The notes under the pieces are model-generated. The model made no database searches. It was not told the origin of the DNA and was given only the letters and a program-made list of their open reading frames with translations. A DNA stretch of 64,000 nt from Lentzea alba (GTDB taxonomy: Bacteria > Actinomycetota > Actinomycetes > Mycobacteriales > Pseudonocardiaceae), in contig NZ_JAAMPJ010000013.1 in assembly GCF_011067745.1 (NCBI RefSeq), positions 124,001-188,000 of the forward strand, written 5' to 3'. Each line of letters begins with the position of its first letter. Position 1 is the stretch's first letter. Shown piece after piece: positions 16,823-26,440 of this stretch. A program made the position numbers and the translations under genes.

Positions 16823-18529
16823 ATGCCCGAACCGAAGTTCTTACCCACCACGGAGAAGACGCACACGGACAAAGTCGTGTTCGTCGTGTCGGCCGTCGTC
16901 GCCGGAGCGTTCCTCGCCTGGGGCGTCTTCGGCACGGCAAGCCTCGGCAGTGTGTCCACGGCCGTGCTCGGCTGGGTCATCCGCAACACCGGCTGGGCGT
17001 TCCTCACGGCGGCCACCGGGTTCGTGATCTTCGCGCTGTGGCTGGCCTTCAGCCGCTACGGCCGGATCCCGCTCGGTCACGACGGCGAGCGGCCCGAGTT
17101 CCGGACGGTCTCGTGGGTCGCGATGATGTTCAGCGCGGGCATGGGCATCGGCCTGATGTTCTACGGTGTCGCGGAACCGTTGTCGCACTTCGTGAAGCCA
17201 CCGCCGGGCACGGTCGAGGGCGGCACCGACGCGGCGGTCGAGACGGCGATGGCGACGTCGTTGTTCCACTGGGCGATCCACCCGTGGTCGATCTACGCCG
17301 TGGTCGGTCTCGCGATCGCGTACGGCACGTTCCGGCGCGGCCGCAAGCAGCTGATCAGCGCCGCGTTCGCGCCGCTGTTCGGTGACCGGGTGTCCGAAGG
17401 ACCGCTCGGCCGGCTGATCGACGTCCTGGCGATCTTCGCGACGCTGTTCGGGTCGGCCGCGTCGCTCGGGCTCGGCGCGCTGCAGATCGGCAGCGGGCTG
17501 AAGGCCGGCGGGTTCGTCGCGGACAACCCCGGCGTCGGCGTGCTGATCGGCATCATCGCCGTGCTGACGGTGGCGTTCGTGGCGTCGGCGGTGTCCGGTG
17601 TGGCCAAGGGCATCCAGTGGTTGTCGAACATCAACATGGTGCTGGCGACCGTGCTCGCGGTGTTCGTGTTCGTCGTCGGCCCGACCATCCTCATCCTCAA
17701 CCTGATCCCCGCGGCGATCGGTGACTACTTCCGCGAGATGGGCGAGATGATCTCCCGGTCCGGTGCGTCCGGCGGCGAGGCCATGGAGAGCTGGCTGTCG
17801 TCGTGGACGATCTTCTACTGGGCCTGGTGGATCTCGTGGACCCCGTTCGTCGGGATGTTCATCGCGCGGATCAGCCGGGGCCGGACGATCAAGCAGTTCG
17901 TCAGCGGCGTCATCCTGGTGCCGTCGGTGGTCAGCCTGATCTGGTTCACGATCATGGGCGGCACCGCGATCACGTTGCAGCGCGGTGGCACGGACCTGGC
18001 CGGCGCGGCGAACCCGGAGTCGCAGCTGTTCGGCGTGCTCGACCAGTTCCCGCTGGCGGCGGTCGCCGGGGTGGTCGTGATGATCCTCGTGGCCATCTTC
18101 TTCGTCTCCGGTGCGGACGCGGCTTCGCTGGTGATGGGCACGTTGTCGCAGCGCGGTGCGATCGAACCGCACCGACGGCTGGTGGTGTTCTGGGGCGTCG
18201 CGACCGGTGGCGTGGCCGCGGTGATGCTGCTGGTCGGCGGTGGCGGTGCGACCGCGCTGACCGGGCTGCAGAACCTCACGATCATCGCCGCCGCACCGTT
18301 CGCGCTCGTCATGGTCGTGCTGTGCGTGGCGCTGACGAAGGACCTGCGCAGTGACCCGATGGTGCTGCGCGAGAAGCATGCCGCGGTGATCGTCGAGCAG
18401 GCCGTGGACACGGGCAACGCGGAGTACGACGGCGACTTCTGCCTCCAGGTGGCGCCGACCCCGGTCAAGGCCGAGAGCAACGGCAACGGGCAGGTCGTGG
18501 CACCCGTTGTGCTGGAGGAGAAGACCTGA
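16823..18529 (+). CDS. BCCT family betaine/choline/carnitine transporter
   Basis: A 568-residue membrane protein with about twelve transmembrane segments. The family signatures GMGIGLMFYGVAEP and, in the conserved eighth-helix region, WWISWTPFVGMFIARISRGR are clear, with the tryptophan-rich substrate box intact. BCCT carriers import betaines with sodium or protons. It begins five bases after the monooxygenase stop and ends in a TGATG overlap with the next gene, so it belongs to the betaine operon and probably supplies its substrate. The short hydrophilic C-terminus may contribute osmotic regulation as in other BCCT proteins; that is only a possibility. Confidence 0.93.
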   Translation: MPEPKFLPTTEKTHTDKVVFVVSAVVAGAFLAWGVFGTASLGSVSTAVLGWVIRNTGWAFLTAATGFVIFALWLAFSRYGRIPLGHDGERPEFRTVSWVAMMFSAGMGIGLMFYGVAEPLSHFVKPPPGTVEGGTDAAVETAMATSLFHWAIHPWSIYAVVGLAIAYGTFRRGRKQLISAAFAPLFGDRVSEGPLGRLIDVLAIFATLFGSAASLGLGALQIGSGLKAGGFVADNPGVGVLIGIIAVLTVAFVASAVSGVAKGIQWLSNINMVLATVLAVFVFVVGPTILILNLIPAAIGDYFREMGEMISRSGASGGEAMESWLSSWTIFYWAWWISWTPFVGMFIARISRGRTIKQFVSGVILVPSVVSLIWFTIMGGTAITLQRGGTDLAGAANPESQLFGVLDQFPLAAVAGVVVMILVAIFFVSGADAASLVMGTLSQRGAIEPHRRLVVFWGVATGGVAAVMLLVGGGGATALTGLQNLTIIAAAPFALVMVVLCVALTKDLRSDPMVLREKHAAVIVEQAVDTGNAEYDGDFCLQVAPTPVKAESNGNGQVVAPVVLEEKT

Positions 18530-20794
18530 TGGCCAGACGCGCCCCGGAGCGGGACGTTGACGAGAACGCCCTGGAGGTGGGTGAGCCCGGCCGTGCGGCG
18601 GCCGGGCTCACCGGGGTCGCCGTCTCGCTCGGCCGCAGCTGGGAACAGATGGGCGTGGTCCGCACCGCGCGGACCCTGCCCCTGGTCAACCAGCACGGCG
18701 GCTTCCGACTGCCCCGGCTGCGCGTGGCCGGACCCGCAGGGACACCGCAAGGTCGCGGAGTTCTGCGAGAACGGCGCGAAAGCCGTGGCGGAGGAAGCCA
18801 CCACGCGGCGGATCGGTGCGGACTTCTTCGAGCAGCACTCGTTGTCGGAGTTGGAGGAGAAGACCGACTACTGGCTCGGCCAGCAGGGCAGGTTGACCGA
18901 GCCGATGGTCCGCCTGCCCGGCGCCGACCACTACCGTCCGATCAGCTGGGACGACGCGTTCGACCTCATCGCGTCCGAACTGCGTGCGCTGCCCAGCCCG
19001 GATGCGGCCGCCTTCTACACCTCCGGCCGCACCTCCAACGAGGCCGCGTTCCTCTACCAGCTGCTCGTGCGGTCGTTCGGCACCAACAACCTGCCGGACT
19101 GCTCGAACATGTGCCACGAGTCGTCCGGTGCCGCGTTGAAGGAAACCATCGGCATCGGCACGGGTTCCGTCTCACTGTCCGATGTGGAGCATGCCGACCT
19201 GGTGCTCGTGATCGGGCAGAACCCCGGCACGAACCACCCGCGCATGCTGGCGTCGCTGGAGACGGTGAAGAAGCGCGGCGGGAAGATCATCGCGGTCAAC
19301 CCGTTGCCGGAGGCGGGCCTGCTGCGGTTCAAGAACCCGCAGAACGTCCGGGGCGTGCTCGGCCACGGCACCGCGCTCGCCGACGAGTTCGCGCAGATCC
19401 GGCTCGGCGGTGATCTCGCGCTGTTCAAGGCGATCTCCGGGTTGCTGCTGAAGGCCGACGCGGTCGACCACGACTTCGTCGACCGGTACACGCACGGGTT
19501 CGCCGAGTTCGCCGCGCAGGACGTCGACTGGGAGCTCACCGAACGCGCGACCGGGCTGGACCGCGAGCAGATCGAACGGATCGCGGACCTGATCGCCTCC
19601 GCCGAACGCGTGGTGGCGTGCTGGGCGATGGGGCTCACCCAGCACAAGCAGGCGGTGCCGACCATCCGCGAGGTGGTCAACGTGTTGCTGCTGCGCGGGA
19701 TGATCGGCAAACCGGGTGCCGGCGTGTGCCCGGTCCGCGGCCACTCGAACGTCCAGGGCGACCGCACGATGGGCATCTGGGAGAAGATGCCCGAGTCGTT
19801 CCTCGCCGCGCTGGAGGAGGAGTTCGGCGTCCCGGTGCCGCGTCGCCACGGGTTTGACGTCGTTGAGGCGTTGCACGGGATGCACGACGGTAATGTGCGG
19901 GCTCTTGTGGCGGTGGGCGGCAACTTCGCTTCTGCCACACCGGACACCGAGGCGACCGAACGTGCGTTGCGCGGCCTCGCGTTGACCGTGCACGTGTCGA
20001 CGAAGCTCAACCGGTCGCACGTGGTCGCGGGACGCACGGCGTTGATCCTGCCGACGCTGGGCCGCACCGAACGTGATGTGCAGGCGGCGGGGGAGCAGTT
20101 CGTCACCGTCGAGGACTCGATGTCGGTGGTGCACACCTCACGCGGCCGGCTCACCCCCGCCTCGCCGCACCTGCTGTCGGAGATCGCGATCGTCTGCAGG
20201 CTGGCCGGGCGGCTGCTCGGTGCGGGGCACGCGGTGCCGTGGGCGAGCTTCGAACGGGACTACGACCTCGTGCGCGACCGCATCGCGCGGGTGGTCCCCG
20301 GCTGCCACGACTACAACCGACGGGTGCGTGAGCCGGACGGGTTCGTGATGCCGCATCCGCCGCGCGACAGCCGTGAGTTCCGGACAAGGACCGGCAAAGC
20401 CAACTTCACCGTCAACACCGTCGAGCTGATCGAGGTGCCACCCGGCCGGTTGCTGCTGCAGACCCTGCGCAGCCACGACCAGTACAACACCACGATCTAC
20501 GGTCTGTCCGACCGGTATCGCGGCATCGAGAACGCACGCCGCGTGGTTCTGGTGCACGCCGAGGACATCGCGGAAGCGGGATTCTCCGATGGCGACCTGG
20601 TGGACGTCGTGTCCGAGTTCGCCGGTGAAGAACGGTGGGCGCGCGGGTTCCGCGTCGTCGCGTTCCCGACGCCGAAAGGCTGTGCGGCGGCCTACTACCC
20701 GGAAGCGAACGCGTTGGTGCCACTGCGTTCGGTCGCCGACGGCTCGAACACCCCGGTCTCCAAGGCCGTGGTCATCCGGTTGGTGCGACCGTGA
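18529..20794 (+). CDS. FdhF/YdeP-type molybdopterin oxidoreductase, 1-base frameshift
   Basis: The gene starts at ATG 18529, overlapping the BCCT stop as TGATG, and its first 59 codons (to VNQHGGF) match the N-terminus of YdeP-like proteins. One extra C in the TTCC at 18703-18706 then breaks the frame; the continuation from 18707 begins DCPGCAWPDP, exactly what should follow. Joined, the product is about 754 residues, the family's normal length, with CPGCAW-type cysteines, FCENGAKAV and IGQNPGTNHPRM pterin-site segments. YdeP-like proteins resemble formate dehydrogenase; here the likely job is oxidising formate from formaldehyde detoxification. The lesion is a sequencing error, a phase-variable site or a true null allele. 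Confidence 0.8.
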
Positions 20795-20799
20795 CCGGC

Positions 20800-21459
20800 T
20801 CAGATCAGCGCGCGGATGGCGCGTTCGAACCCGATGACGTGTTGGGAGGCGAGCTCGGAGGCCTTCTTGGCGTCGCCTTCGATGATCGCGGTCAGCAGCG
20901 GGACGTGCTCGTCGACGTGACCGGCCATTCCGGACAGTCGCGGCAGGAAGACGCACCAGATGCGGGTCGCCAGGTTGTCGTAGGAGATCAGCGTGTCCTC
21001 GAGGAACGGGTTGTGCACGCACCCGTAGATCGCGCGGTGCACGCCGACGTCGGTGCGCAGGAGTGCTGTGTTGTCGCCGGGCCGGGCAGCGGTTTCCAGC
21101 TGGGACCGCAGCTCGGCCAGCGCGGCGCGGTCTTCTGCTGTGGACCGTTCGGCGGCGGCGGAAGCGGCGAGAGGCTCCAGCGTGCGGCGAACCTCGGAGA
21201 TGTGGGAGAGGTCGGAGATGTTGACGTCGGTGGCGAAGGTGCCGCGGCGCGGGAAAGCGACGACGAGCCGTTCCTGCTCCAGTCGCTTCAGCGCTTCGCG
21301 GATCGGGGTGCGGCCGACGCCGAGCTCGGTGCGCAGCCTGTCCTCGTTGATGGGCTCGCCCGGCTTGATCTCCAGCATCACCAGGCGATCGCGCAGCACG
21401 GCGTACGCCTGCTCGGTGAGTGAGATGGCGGCGGGCTCGTCGTTGACCCGTGCGTTCAT
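20800..21459 (-). CDS. GntR family (FCD domain) regulator of the sox operon
   Basis: A 219-residue GntR/FadR-type protein: winged helix at about residues 14-75 (YAVLRDRLVMLEIKPGEPIN, then LGVGRTPIREALKRLEQE) and a helical FCD domain whose metal-binding residues include the D-x3-H of DVGVHRAIY and later histidines near DEHVPLL and SQHVIGF. It is divergent from soxB over a 68-base gap with a 14-bp palindrome, so it is the presumed sox regulator, with sarcosine or glycine as possible effector. The ATG at 21459 is seven bases after a TACAGT box (minus strand), suggesting leaderless, autoregulated expression; extension to 21549 would run through the operator and into soxB. Confidence 0.88.
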   Translation of the reverse strand: MNARVNDEPAAISLTEQAYAVLRDRLVMLEIKPGEPINEDRLRTELGVGRTPIREALKRLEQERLVVAFPRRGTFATDVNISDLSHISEVRRTLEPLAASAAAERSTAEDRAALAELRSQLETAARPGDNTALLRTDVGVHRAIYGCVHNPFLEDTLISYDNLATRIWCVFLPRLSGMAGHVDEHVPLLTAIIEGDAKKASELASQHVIGFERAIRALI

Positions 21460-21480
21460 GTGACCTACTGTACTGCACAG

Positions 21481-21494
21481 ACTGATATACCAGT
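21481..21494. promoter_or_regulatory. 14-bp GntR/FCD operator between regulator and soxB
   Basis: ACTGATATACCAGT is a palindrome with one mismatched pair, with the TGrTATAyCA core expected for FadR/FCD-type regulators. It covers the -35/spacer area of the regulator's promoter and lies 33 bases upstream of the soxB ATG. Confidence 0.7.
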
Positions 21495-21527
21495 AGTCGA
21501 CCAGATGAATTCGCTGGAGGCGTCGCA

Positions 21528-22757
21528 ATGACCAGCCCGCCCGGAGCACATCTGCCCGAGCACCCGGACTTCCTGTGGGAGAACCCGGAACCGAAGGCCT
21601 CCTACGACGTCGTGATCGTCGGCGGCGGAGGGCACGGCCTCGCCACCGCCTACTACCTGGCCAAGGTCCACGGCATCACGAACGTCGCGGTGCTGGAGAA
21701 GGGCTGGCTCGCGGGCGGCAACATGGCCCGCAACACGACGATCATCCGGTCCAACTACCTGTGGGACGAGAGCTCCGGCATCTACGAGCACTCGCTGAAG
21801 CTCTGGGAAGGCCTGGAGGAGGACCTCGGCTACCCGATCCTGTTCGACCAGCGCGGGGTGCTGAACCTGGCCCACAGCCTGCAGGACGTGCGCGACAGCG
21901 TCCGCCGCGTCAACGCGAACCGCCTCAACGGCATCGACGCGGAGTGGGTGGATCCCGCCGGGGTCAAGGAGATCTGCCCGATCGTCAACACCTCGCCGGA
22001 CGTGCGCTACCCCGTGCTGGGCGCGACGTACCAGCCGCGTGCGGGCATCGCCAAGCACGACTACGTGGCTTGGGGCTACGCGCGGGCCGCACACGCGATG
22101 GGCGTCGACCTGATCCAGAACTGCGAGGTCACCGGACTGGAGACCGCTGGCGGCCGGATCACCGCCGTCGAGACCTCACGTGGTCGGATCGCCGCCGGCA
22201 AGGTCGCGTTGTGCGCCGCTGGCCACAGCTCGGTGCTCGCGAAGATGGTCGGGCTCAGGTTGCCGTTGGCCTCACACCCGTTGCAGGCCTTGGTGTCCGA
22301 GCTGCTGGAGCCCGTGCACCCGACCGTCGTGATGTCGAACGCCGTGCACGTCTACGTCTCCCAGGCGCACAAGGGAGAACTGGTGATGGGCGCGGGCATC
22401 GACAGCTACAACGGGTACGGCCAGCGAGGTTCGTTCCACATCATCGAGCAGCAGATGTCGGCGGCGCTGGAGCTCTTCCCGGTGTTCGCGCGCGCCCACC
22501 TGTTGCGGACGTGGGCGGGCATCGTGGACGTCAGCCCGGACGCGTCGCCGATCGTCGGTCTCACCCCGGTCGGCGGGCTGTACCTGAACTGCGGCTGGGG
22601 CACCGGCGGGTTCAAGGCCACGCCCGGTGTCGGCGACTGCTTCGCCCACACCATCGCCCACGACAAGCCGCACCCGTTCAACGAGCCGTTCACCCTCGAG
22701 CGCTTCACCACGGGCGCTCTCGTCGACGAGCACGGCGCCGCCGCCGTCGCGCACTAG
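21528..22757 (+). CDS. soxB: Sarcosine oxidase subunit beta
   Basis: A 409-residue flavoprotein, the catalytic subunit of heterotetrameric sarcosine oxidase. The FAD motif VIVGGGGHGLATAYYLA, the GNMARNTTIIRSNYLW stretch and the histidine in AGIAKHDYV, where this family carries covalent FMN, are present. It oxidises sarcosine to glycine. It starts a tight soxB-D-A-G-purU operon. The ATG follows GGAGG. No defect is seen, and length is standard. Confidence 0.95.
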   Translation: MTSPPGAHLPEHPDFLWENPEPKASYDVVIVGGGGHGLATAYYLAKVHGITNVAVLEKGWLAGGNMARNTTIIRSNYLWDESSGIYEHSLKLWEGLEEDLGYPILFDQRGVLNLAHSLQDVRDSVRRVNANRLNGIDAEWVDPAGVKEICPIVNTSPDVRYPVLGATYQPRAGIAKHDYVAWGYARAAHAMGVDLIQNCEVTGLETAGGRITAVETSRGRIAAGKVALCAAGHSSVLAKMVGLRLPLASHPLQALVSELLEPVHPTVVMSNAVHVYVSQAHKGELVMGAGIDSYNGYGQRGSFHIIEQQMSAALELFPVFARAHLLRTWAGIVDVSPDASPIVGLTPVGGLYLNCGWGTGGFKATPGVGDCFAHTIAHDKPHPFNEPFTLERFTTGALVDEHGAAAVAH

Positions 22758-22768
22758 TAGGAGCTGAC

Positions 22769-23050
22769 ATGCAACTCATCCCGTGTCCGTGGTGCGGGCC
22801 GCGCGAGGAAGCGGAGTTTCACTACGGCGGCCAGGCCCACGTCGCGTACCCCGAGGACCCGTCGGCGCTGACCGACGAGGAGTGGGCGCAGTACGTGTTC
22901 TTCCGGGACAACCCGAGCGGTCCGTTCGCCGAGCGCTGGAGCCACAGCGCCGGGTGCCGCCGCTGGTTCAACGCCGTGCGCGACACCCGTTCCCACGACC
23001 TGCTCGCCGTCTACCGCGCGGGCGAGCCGATGCCGGAGGTGGCCTCGTGA
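22769..23050 (+). CDS. soxD: Sarcosine oxidase subunit delta
   Basis: A 93-residue small subunit starting MQLIPCPWCGPR; CPWC plus the later AGCRRWF cysteine match the zinc-binding delta subunit, which has a structural role in the heterotetramer. The ATG follows AGGAG. The last bases overlap the soxA GTG (GTGA), showing coupling. Confidence 0.93.
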   Translation: MQLIPCPWCGPREEAEFHYGGQAHVAYPEDPSALTDEEWAQYVFFRDNPSGPFAERWSHSAGCRRWFNAVRDTRSHDLLAVYRAGEPMPEVAS

Positions 23051-25863
23051 CGTTCCGGACTTCCACCGGTGGCGCGATCGACCGCAACACCCTGCTGCAC
23101 TTCACCTTCAACGGTCAGAAGCTGTCCGGCCACCCCGGCGACACGCTCGCGTCGGCCCTGCTCGCGAACGGCGTGCACGAGATCGGCAGCAGCGTGAAGC
23201 TCGGCCGGCCTCGCGGCGTCGTCGCGGCGGGATCCGAGGACCCGACGTCGCTGGTGCAGATCGAGGCGCCCTTCTCCGAACCGATGCTGCTCGCCACGAC
23301 GGTGGAGTTGTACGACGGTCTGGAAGCGCGCGGACTGGCGGGACAGGGGCGGCTGGCGGCACTGCCGGACCCGGCTCGGTATGACGCCAAGCACGAACAC
23401 TGCGACGTGCTGGTGGTCGGTGCCGGCCCGGCTGGTCTGGTGGCCGCGCTGACCGCTGCTCGCAGTGGCGCGCGGGTTGTCCTGGTGGACGAACAGAACC
23501 AGGCCGGCGGCGCCTTGCTGGGCGTGGAGGAGTACCTCGACGACCGGCCGTCCGCGGAGTGGGTCGCCGACATCGTCGCGGAACTCAAGAGCACGCCCGG
23601 TGTGCTGGTGCTGGAGCGCACCACGGCGTTCGGCATGTACCAGGACGGGTTCGTGCTGGCGTTGCAGAAGCGGACCGACCACCTCGGCTTCGCGGCCCCT
23701 GCCACGGTTGCGCGGCAACGGGTCTGGCGGATCAGGACCAAGCAGACCGTGCTCGCCACGGGCGCCCACGAACGTCCGGTCGTCTTCGCCGACAACGACC
23801 GCCCCGGCATCATGCTGGCGTCCTCCGCCCGCACGTTCCTGCACCGCTACGGCGTGCTGCCCGGCTCGCGGGCCGTTGTCTTCACCACCAACGACAGCGC
23901 GTACTGCGCGGCCATCGACCTCGCCGAGTCCGGTGTGGACATCGCGCTGATCGCGGACGCCCGTCCGGAGGCTCCCGCGCGGCTCGCCACCGAGTGCGCG
24001 GCGCGGGGGATCGAGGTCCGGGCTGGACAGCTGGTCACCGGAACGGAGGGAACAAGCCGGGTCACTGTGGTGCACGTCGGTGGCGAGAAGATCGAGTGCG
24101 ACACGCTGCTGGTGTCAGGCGGCTGGAACCCGGTGGTGAGCCTGTTCAGCCAGGCTCGCGGAAAGCTGCGCTACGACGCGGAACTCGGTGCTTTCGTGCC
24201 GGGCGAGGAACTCTCCACCGTCCGGGTCGCGGGCTCCGCGACCGGTGAACTGGACCTGAACGCGTGTACTCGGCAGGGCCGGGACGCCGGTGCCGCGGCT
24301 GCGGGTGCAGCAGGGTTCGCGTCGGGTGGTCAGGTTCCGCTGCCCGTGTCGGACTCGCGGTGCACGGCGCGGTCCGGTCTGGTGCTGTGGCGGGTGCCGG
24401 GCGACGAGGACGCGAGTTTCGTCGACCTGCAACGCGATGCGACCGTGAGCGACGTGCTGCGGGCGACCGGCGCGGGGCTGCGTTCGCTGGAGCACATCAA
24501 GCGGTACACGACCATCGGCACGGCCCACGACCAGGGCAAGACGTCCGGCATGATCGCGGCGGGCATCGTCGCCGAGGCGCTGGGCGTCGAACTGGAGGAC
24601 CAGCGGCCCACCACGTTCCGCCCGCCGTACACCTCGGTGTCGTTCGCGGCGCTGGCCGGACGGGACCGCGGCGAGCTGCACGACCCGGTCCGCGTCACGG
24701 CGATCCACCCGTGGCACGTCGCACACGGGGCGTTGTTCGAAAACGTCGGTCAGTGGAAGCGGCCCTGGTACTACCCACAGCCCGGCGAGGACCTGCACAC
24801 GGCCGTGCTGCGGGAGTGCCGTGCCACGCGCGAGAGCGTCGGCATGATGGACGGCTCGACGCTGGGCAAGATCGACGTGCAGGGCCGCGACGCCGGCAAG
24901 TTCCTGGACATGCTCTACACGAACATGATGAGCAACCTGAAGGTCGGCAAGATCCGCTACGGCGTCATGTGCGGTGTCGACGGGATGGTGATCGACGACG
25001 GCACGGTGATCCGTGTCGGCGAGCAGCGCTACCTCGTCACCACGACCACCGGCAACGCCGCCAAGATCCTCGACTGGATGGAGGAGTGGCTGCAGACGGA
25101 GTGGCCGCACCTCGACGTGCACTGCGCCTCGGTCACCGAGCACTGGGTCACGATCCCGTTGGTGGGCCCCAAGTCCCGGGCCGTGCTCGGCGAGGTGGCG
25201 CCCGATCTCGACGTCAGCAACGAGGCGTTCGAGTTCATGACGTGGCACGACACTGTCGTCGCCGGAGTCCCCGCGCGGGTGTGCCGGATCAGCTTCTCCG
25301 GCGAACTGGCCTACGAGATCAACGTGACCGCCTGGCACGGCCTCGCCGTCTGGGAAGCGCTGATGGCGGCGGGGGAGAAGTACGGGATCACGCCGTACGG
25401 CACCGAAACCATGCACGTGCTGCGCGCCGAGAAGGGCTACCCGATCATCGGTCAGGAGACCGACGCGACGGTGACGCCGCAGGATCTCGGGATGTCATGG
25501 GCGGTGTCGAAGAAGAAGCCCGACTTCATCGGCAAGCGTTCGTTCGCCCGCGCGGAGAACAACCGCACCGACCGCAAGCAACTCGTCGGCCTGCTGCCGG
25601 TGGACCCCGAGGTGCTGCTGCCGGAGGGTTCCCAGATCGTCGAGACCGACCGGCTGCCCGAACCACCGGTGCGGATGCTCGGCCACGTCACGTCCAGCTA
25701 CCCCAGCGCGGCGCTCGGCCGCACGTTCGCCCTGGCGTTGGTGCGGTCGGGTCACGAACGCATCGGCGAGACCCTGTACGTGCCCGTCGAGGACACGCTC
25801 GTACCGGTCACCGTCACCGAATCCGTGCTCTACGACAAGGAAGGAGCCCGTCGTGACGGCTGA
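23047..25863 (+). CDS. soxA: Sarcosine oxidase subunit alpha
   Basis: A 938-residue fusion: an N-terminal 2Fe-2S-like fold domain lacking cluster cysteines (FTFNGQKLSGHPGDTLASAL), an NAD-binding oxidoreductase core (VLVVGAGPAGLVAAL, LVDEQNQAGGALL) and a C-terminal GcvT-type folate domain from about residue 560 (SGELAYEINV, VLRAEKGYPIIGQETD). It channels the methyl carbon from SoxB to THF as methylene-THF. GTG at 23047 overlaps the soxD stop by four bases. Its 3' end overlaps soxG by 11 bases. Confidence 0.95.
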   Translation: MTFRTSTGGAIDRNTLLHFTFNGQKLSGHPGDTLASALLANGVHEIGSSVKLGRPRGVVAAGSEDPTSLVQIEAPFSEPMLLATTVELYDGLEARGLAGQGRLAALPDPARYDAKHEHCDVLVVGAGPAGLVAALTAARSGARVVLVDEQNQAGGALLGVEEYLDDRPSAEWVADIVAELKSTPGVLVLERTTAFGMYQDGFVLALQKRTDHLGFAAPATVARQRVWRIRTKQTVLATGAHERPVVFADNDRPGIMLASSARTFLHRYGVLPGSRAVVFTTNDSAYCAAIDLAESGVDIALIADARPEAPARLATECAARGIEVRAGQLVTGTEGTSRVTVVHVGGEKIECDTLLVSGGWNPVVSLFSQARGKLRYDAELGAFVPGEELSTVRVAGSATGELDLNACTRQGRDAGAAAAGAAGFASGGQVPLPVSDSRCTARSGLVLWRVPGDEDASFVDLQRDATVSDVLRATGAGLRSLEHIKRYTTIGTAHDQGKTSGMIAAGIVAEALGVELEDQRPTTFRPPYTSVSFAALAGRDRGELHDPVRVTAIHPWHVAHGALFENVGQWKRPWYYPQPGEDLHTAVLRECRATRESVGMMDGSTLGKIDVQGRDAGKFLDMLYTNMMSNLKVGKIRYGVMCGVDGMVIDDGTVIRVGEQRYLVTTTTGNAAKILDWMEEWLQTEWPHLDVHCASVTEHWVTIPLVGPKSRAVLGEVAPDLDVSNEAFEFMTWHDTVVAGVPARVCRISFSGELAYEINVTAWHGLAVWEALMAAGEKYGITPYGTETMHVLRAEKGYPIIGQETDATVTPQDLGMSWAVSKKKPDFIGKRSFARAENNRTDRKQLVGLLPVDPEVLLPEGSQIVETDRLPEPPVRMLGHVTSSYPSAALGRTFALALVRSGHERIGETLYVPVEDTLVPVTVTESVLYDKEGARRDG

Positions 25864-26440
25864 CCTGACCAGCCCGCTGGCCGGCTGGACCGATCGGCTG
25901 GCGGCGCTCGCGCCCGCGTTGACGGTGTCCGAGGTGCCGTTCCGGTCCCAGCTCACCGTGCGCGTGTCGGACCCCGGCGCCGTCGCGGCGATGGGGTCGG
26001 CCCTCGGCGTCGTGTTCCCGTCCGTGCCGTGCACTTTCACCGCAGGCGAAGGAGAGTTCGGCGCGGTCGAGGTGCTGTGGCTCGGACCGGACGAGTTCCT
26101 GGTCGTGGCGGCGCCCGGCCTGCAGGTCCCGATCGAGGAGGTGTTGCGTGGCGCGCTCGGTGACTTCAGAGGGTCCGTTGTGGACACTTCGGCTCAGCGC
26201 ACGACGCTGGCCCTGGAAGGGCCGCACGTCCGGGACGTGCTCGCTCACGGATGTTCCGTGGACCTGCACCCGGCTGCGGCTCCCGTCGGCGTTTGCGTGC
26301 AGACGTTGCTCGCCCGGACCGGGATCGTCCTGCTGGTGACCGGCGAGGACCGCGTCATGCTGCTGGTGCGGTCCTCGTTCGCCGAGTACCTCGCGGCCTG
26401 GCTGAGCGACGCGTGCGCCGAGTACCGGGCGGTGGCGTGA
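25853..26440 (+). CDS. soxG: Sarcosine oxidase subunit gamma
   Basis: A 195-residue protein with the gamma-subunit pattern: VEVLWLGPDEFLVV, a VVDTSAQRTTLALEGPHVRD segment and a C-terminal LLVRSSFAEYLAAWL. Gamma completes the heterotetramer and resembles a reduced GcvT fold. The GTG at 25853 lies inside the soxA end; the stop forms TGATG with purU. Confidence 0.92.
   Translation: MTADLTSPLAGWTDRLAALAPALTVSEVPFRSQLTVRVSDPGAVAAMGSALGVVFPSVPCTFTAGEGEFGAVEVLWLGPDEFLVVAAPGLQVPIEEVLRGALGDFRGSVVDTSAQRTTLALEGPHVRDVLAHGCSVDLHPAAAPVGVCVQTLLARTGIVLLVTGEDRVMLLVRSSFAEYLAAWLSDACAEYRAVA

Noticed and set aside
16841..18379. 512-codon minus-strand frame inside the BCCT gene
   Set aside because: Translation is His/Arg/Asp-rich without folds; the transporter on the plus strand is unambiguous.
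18557..20794. Intact molybdoenzyme starting at ATG 18557 in the second frame
   Set aside because: The first 50 residues of that frame are Ser/Pro/Arg-rich noise; the coupled start at 18529 in the other frame matches the family, so a frameshift is the better explanation.
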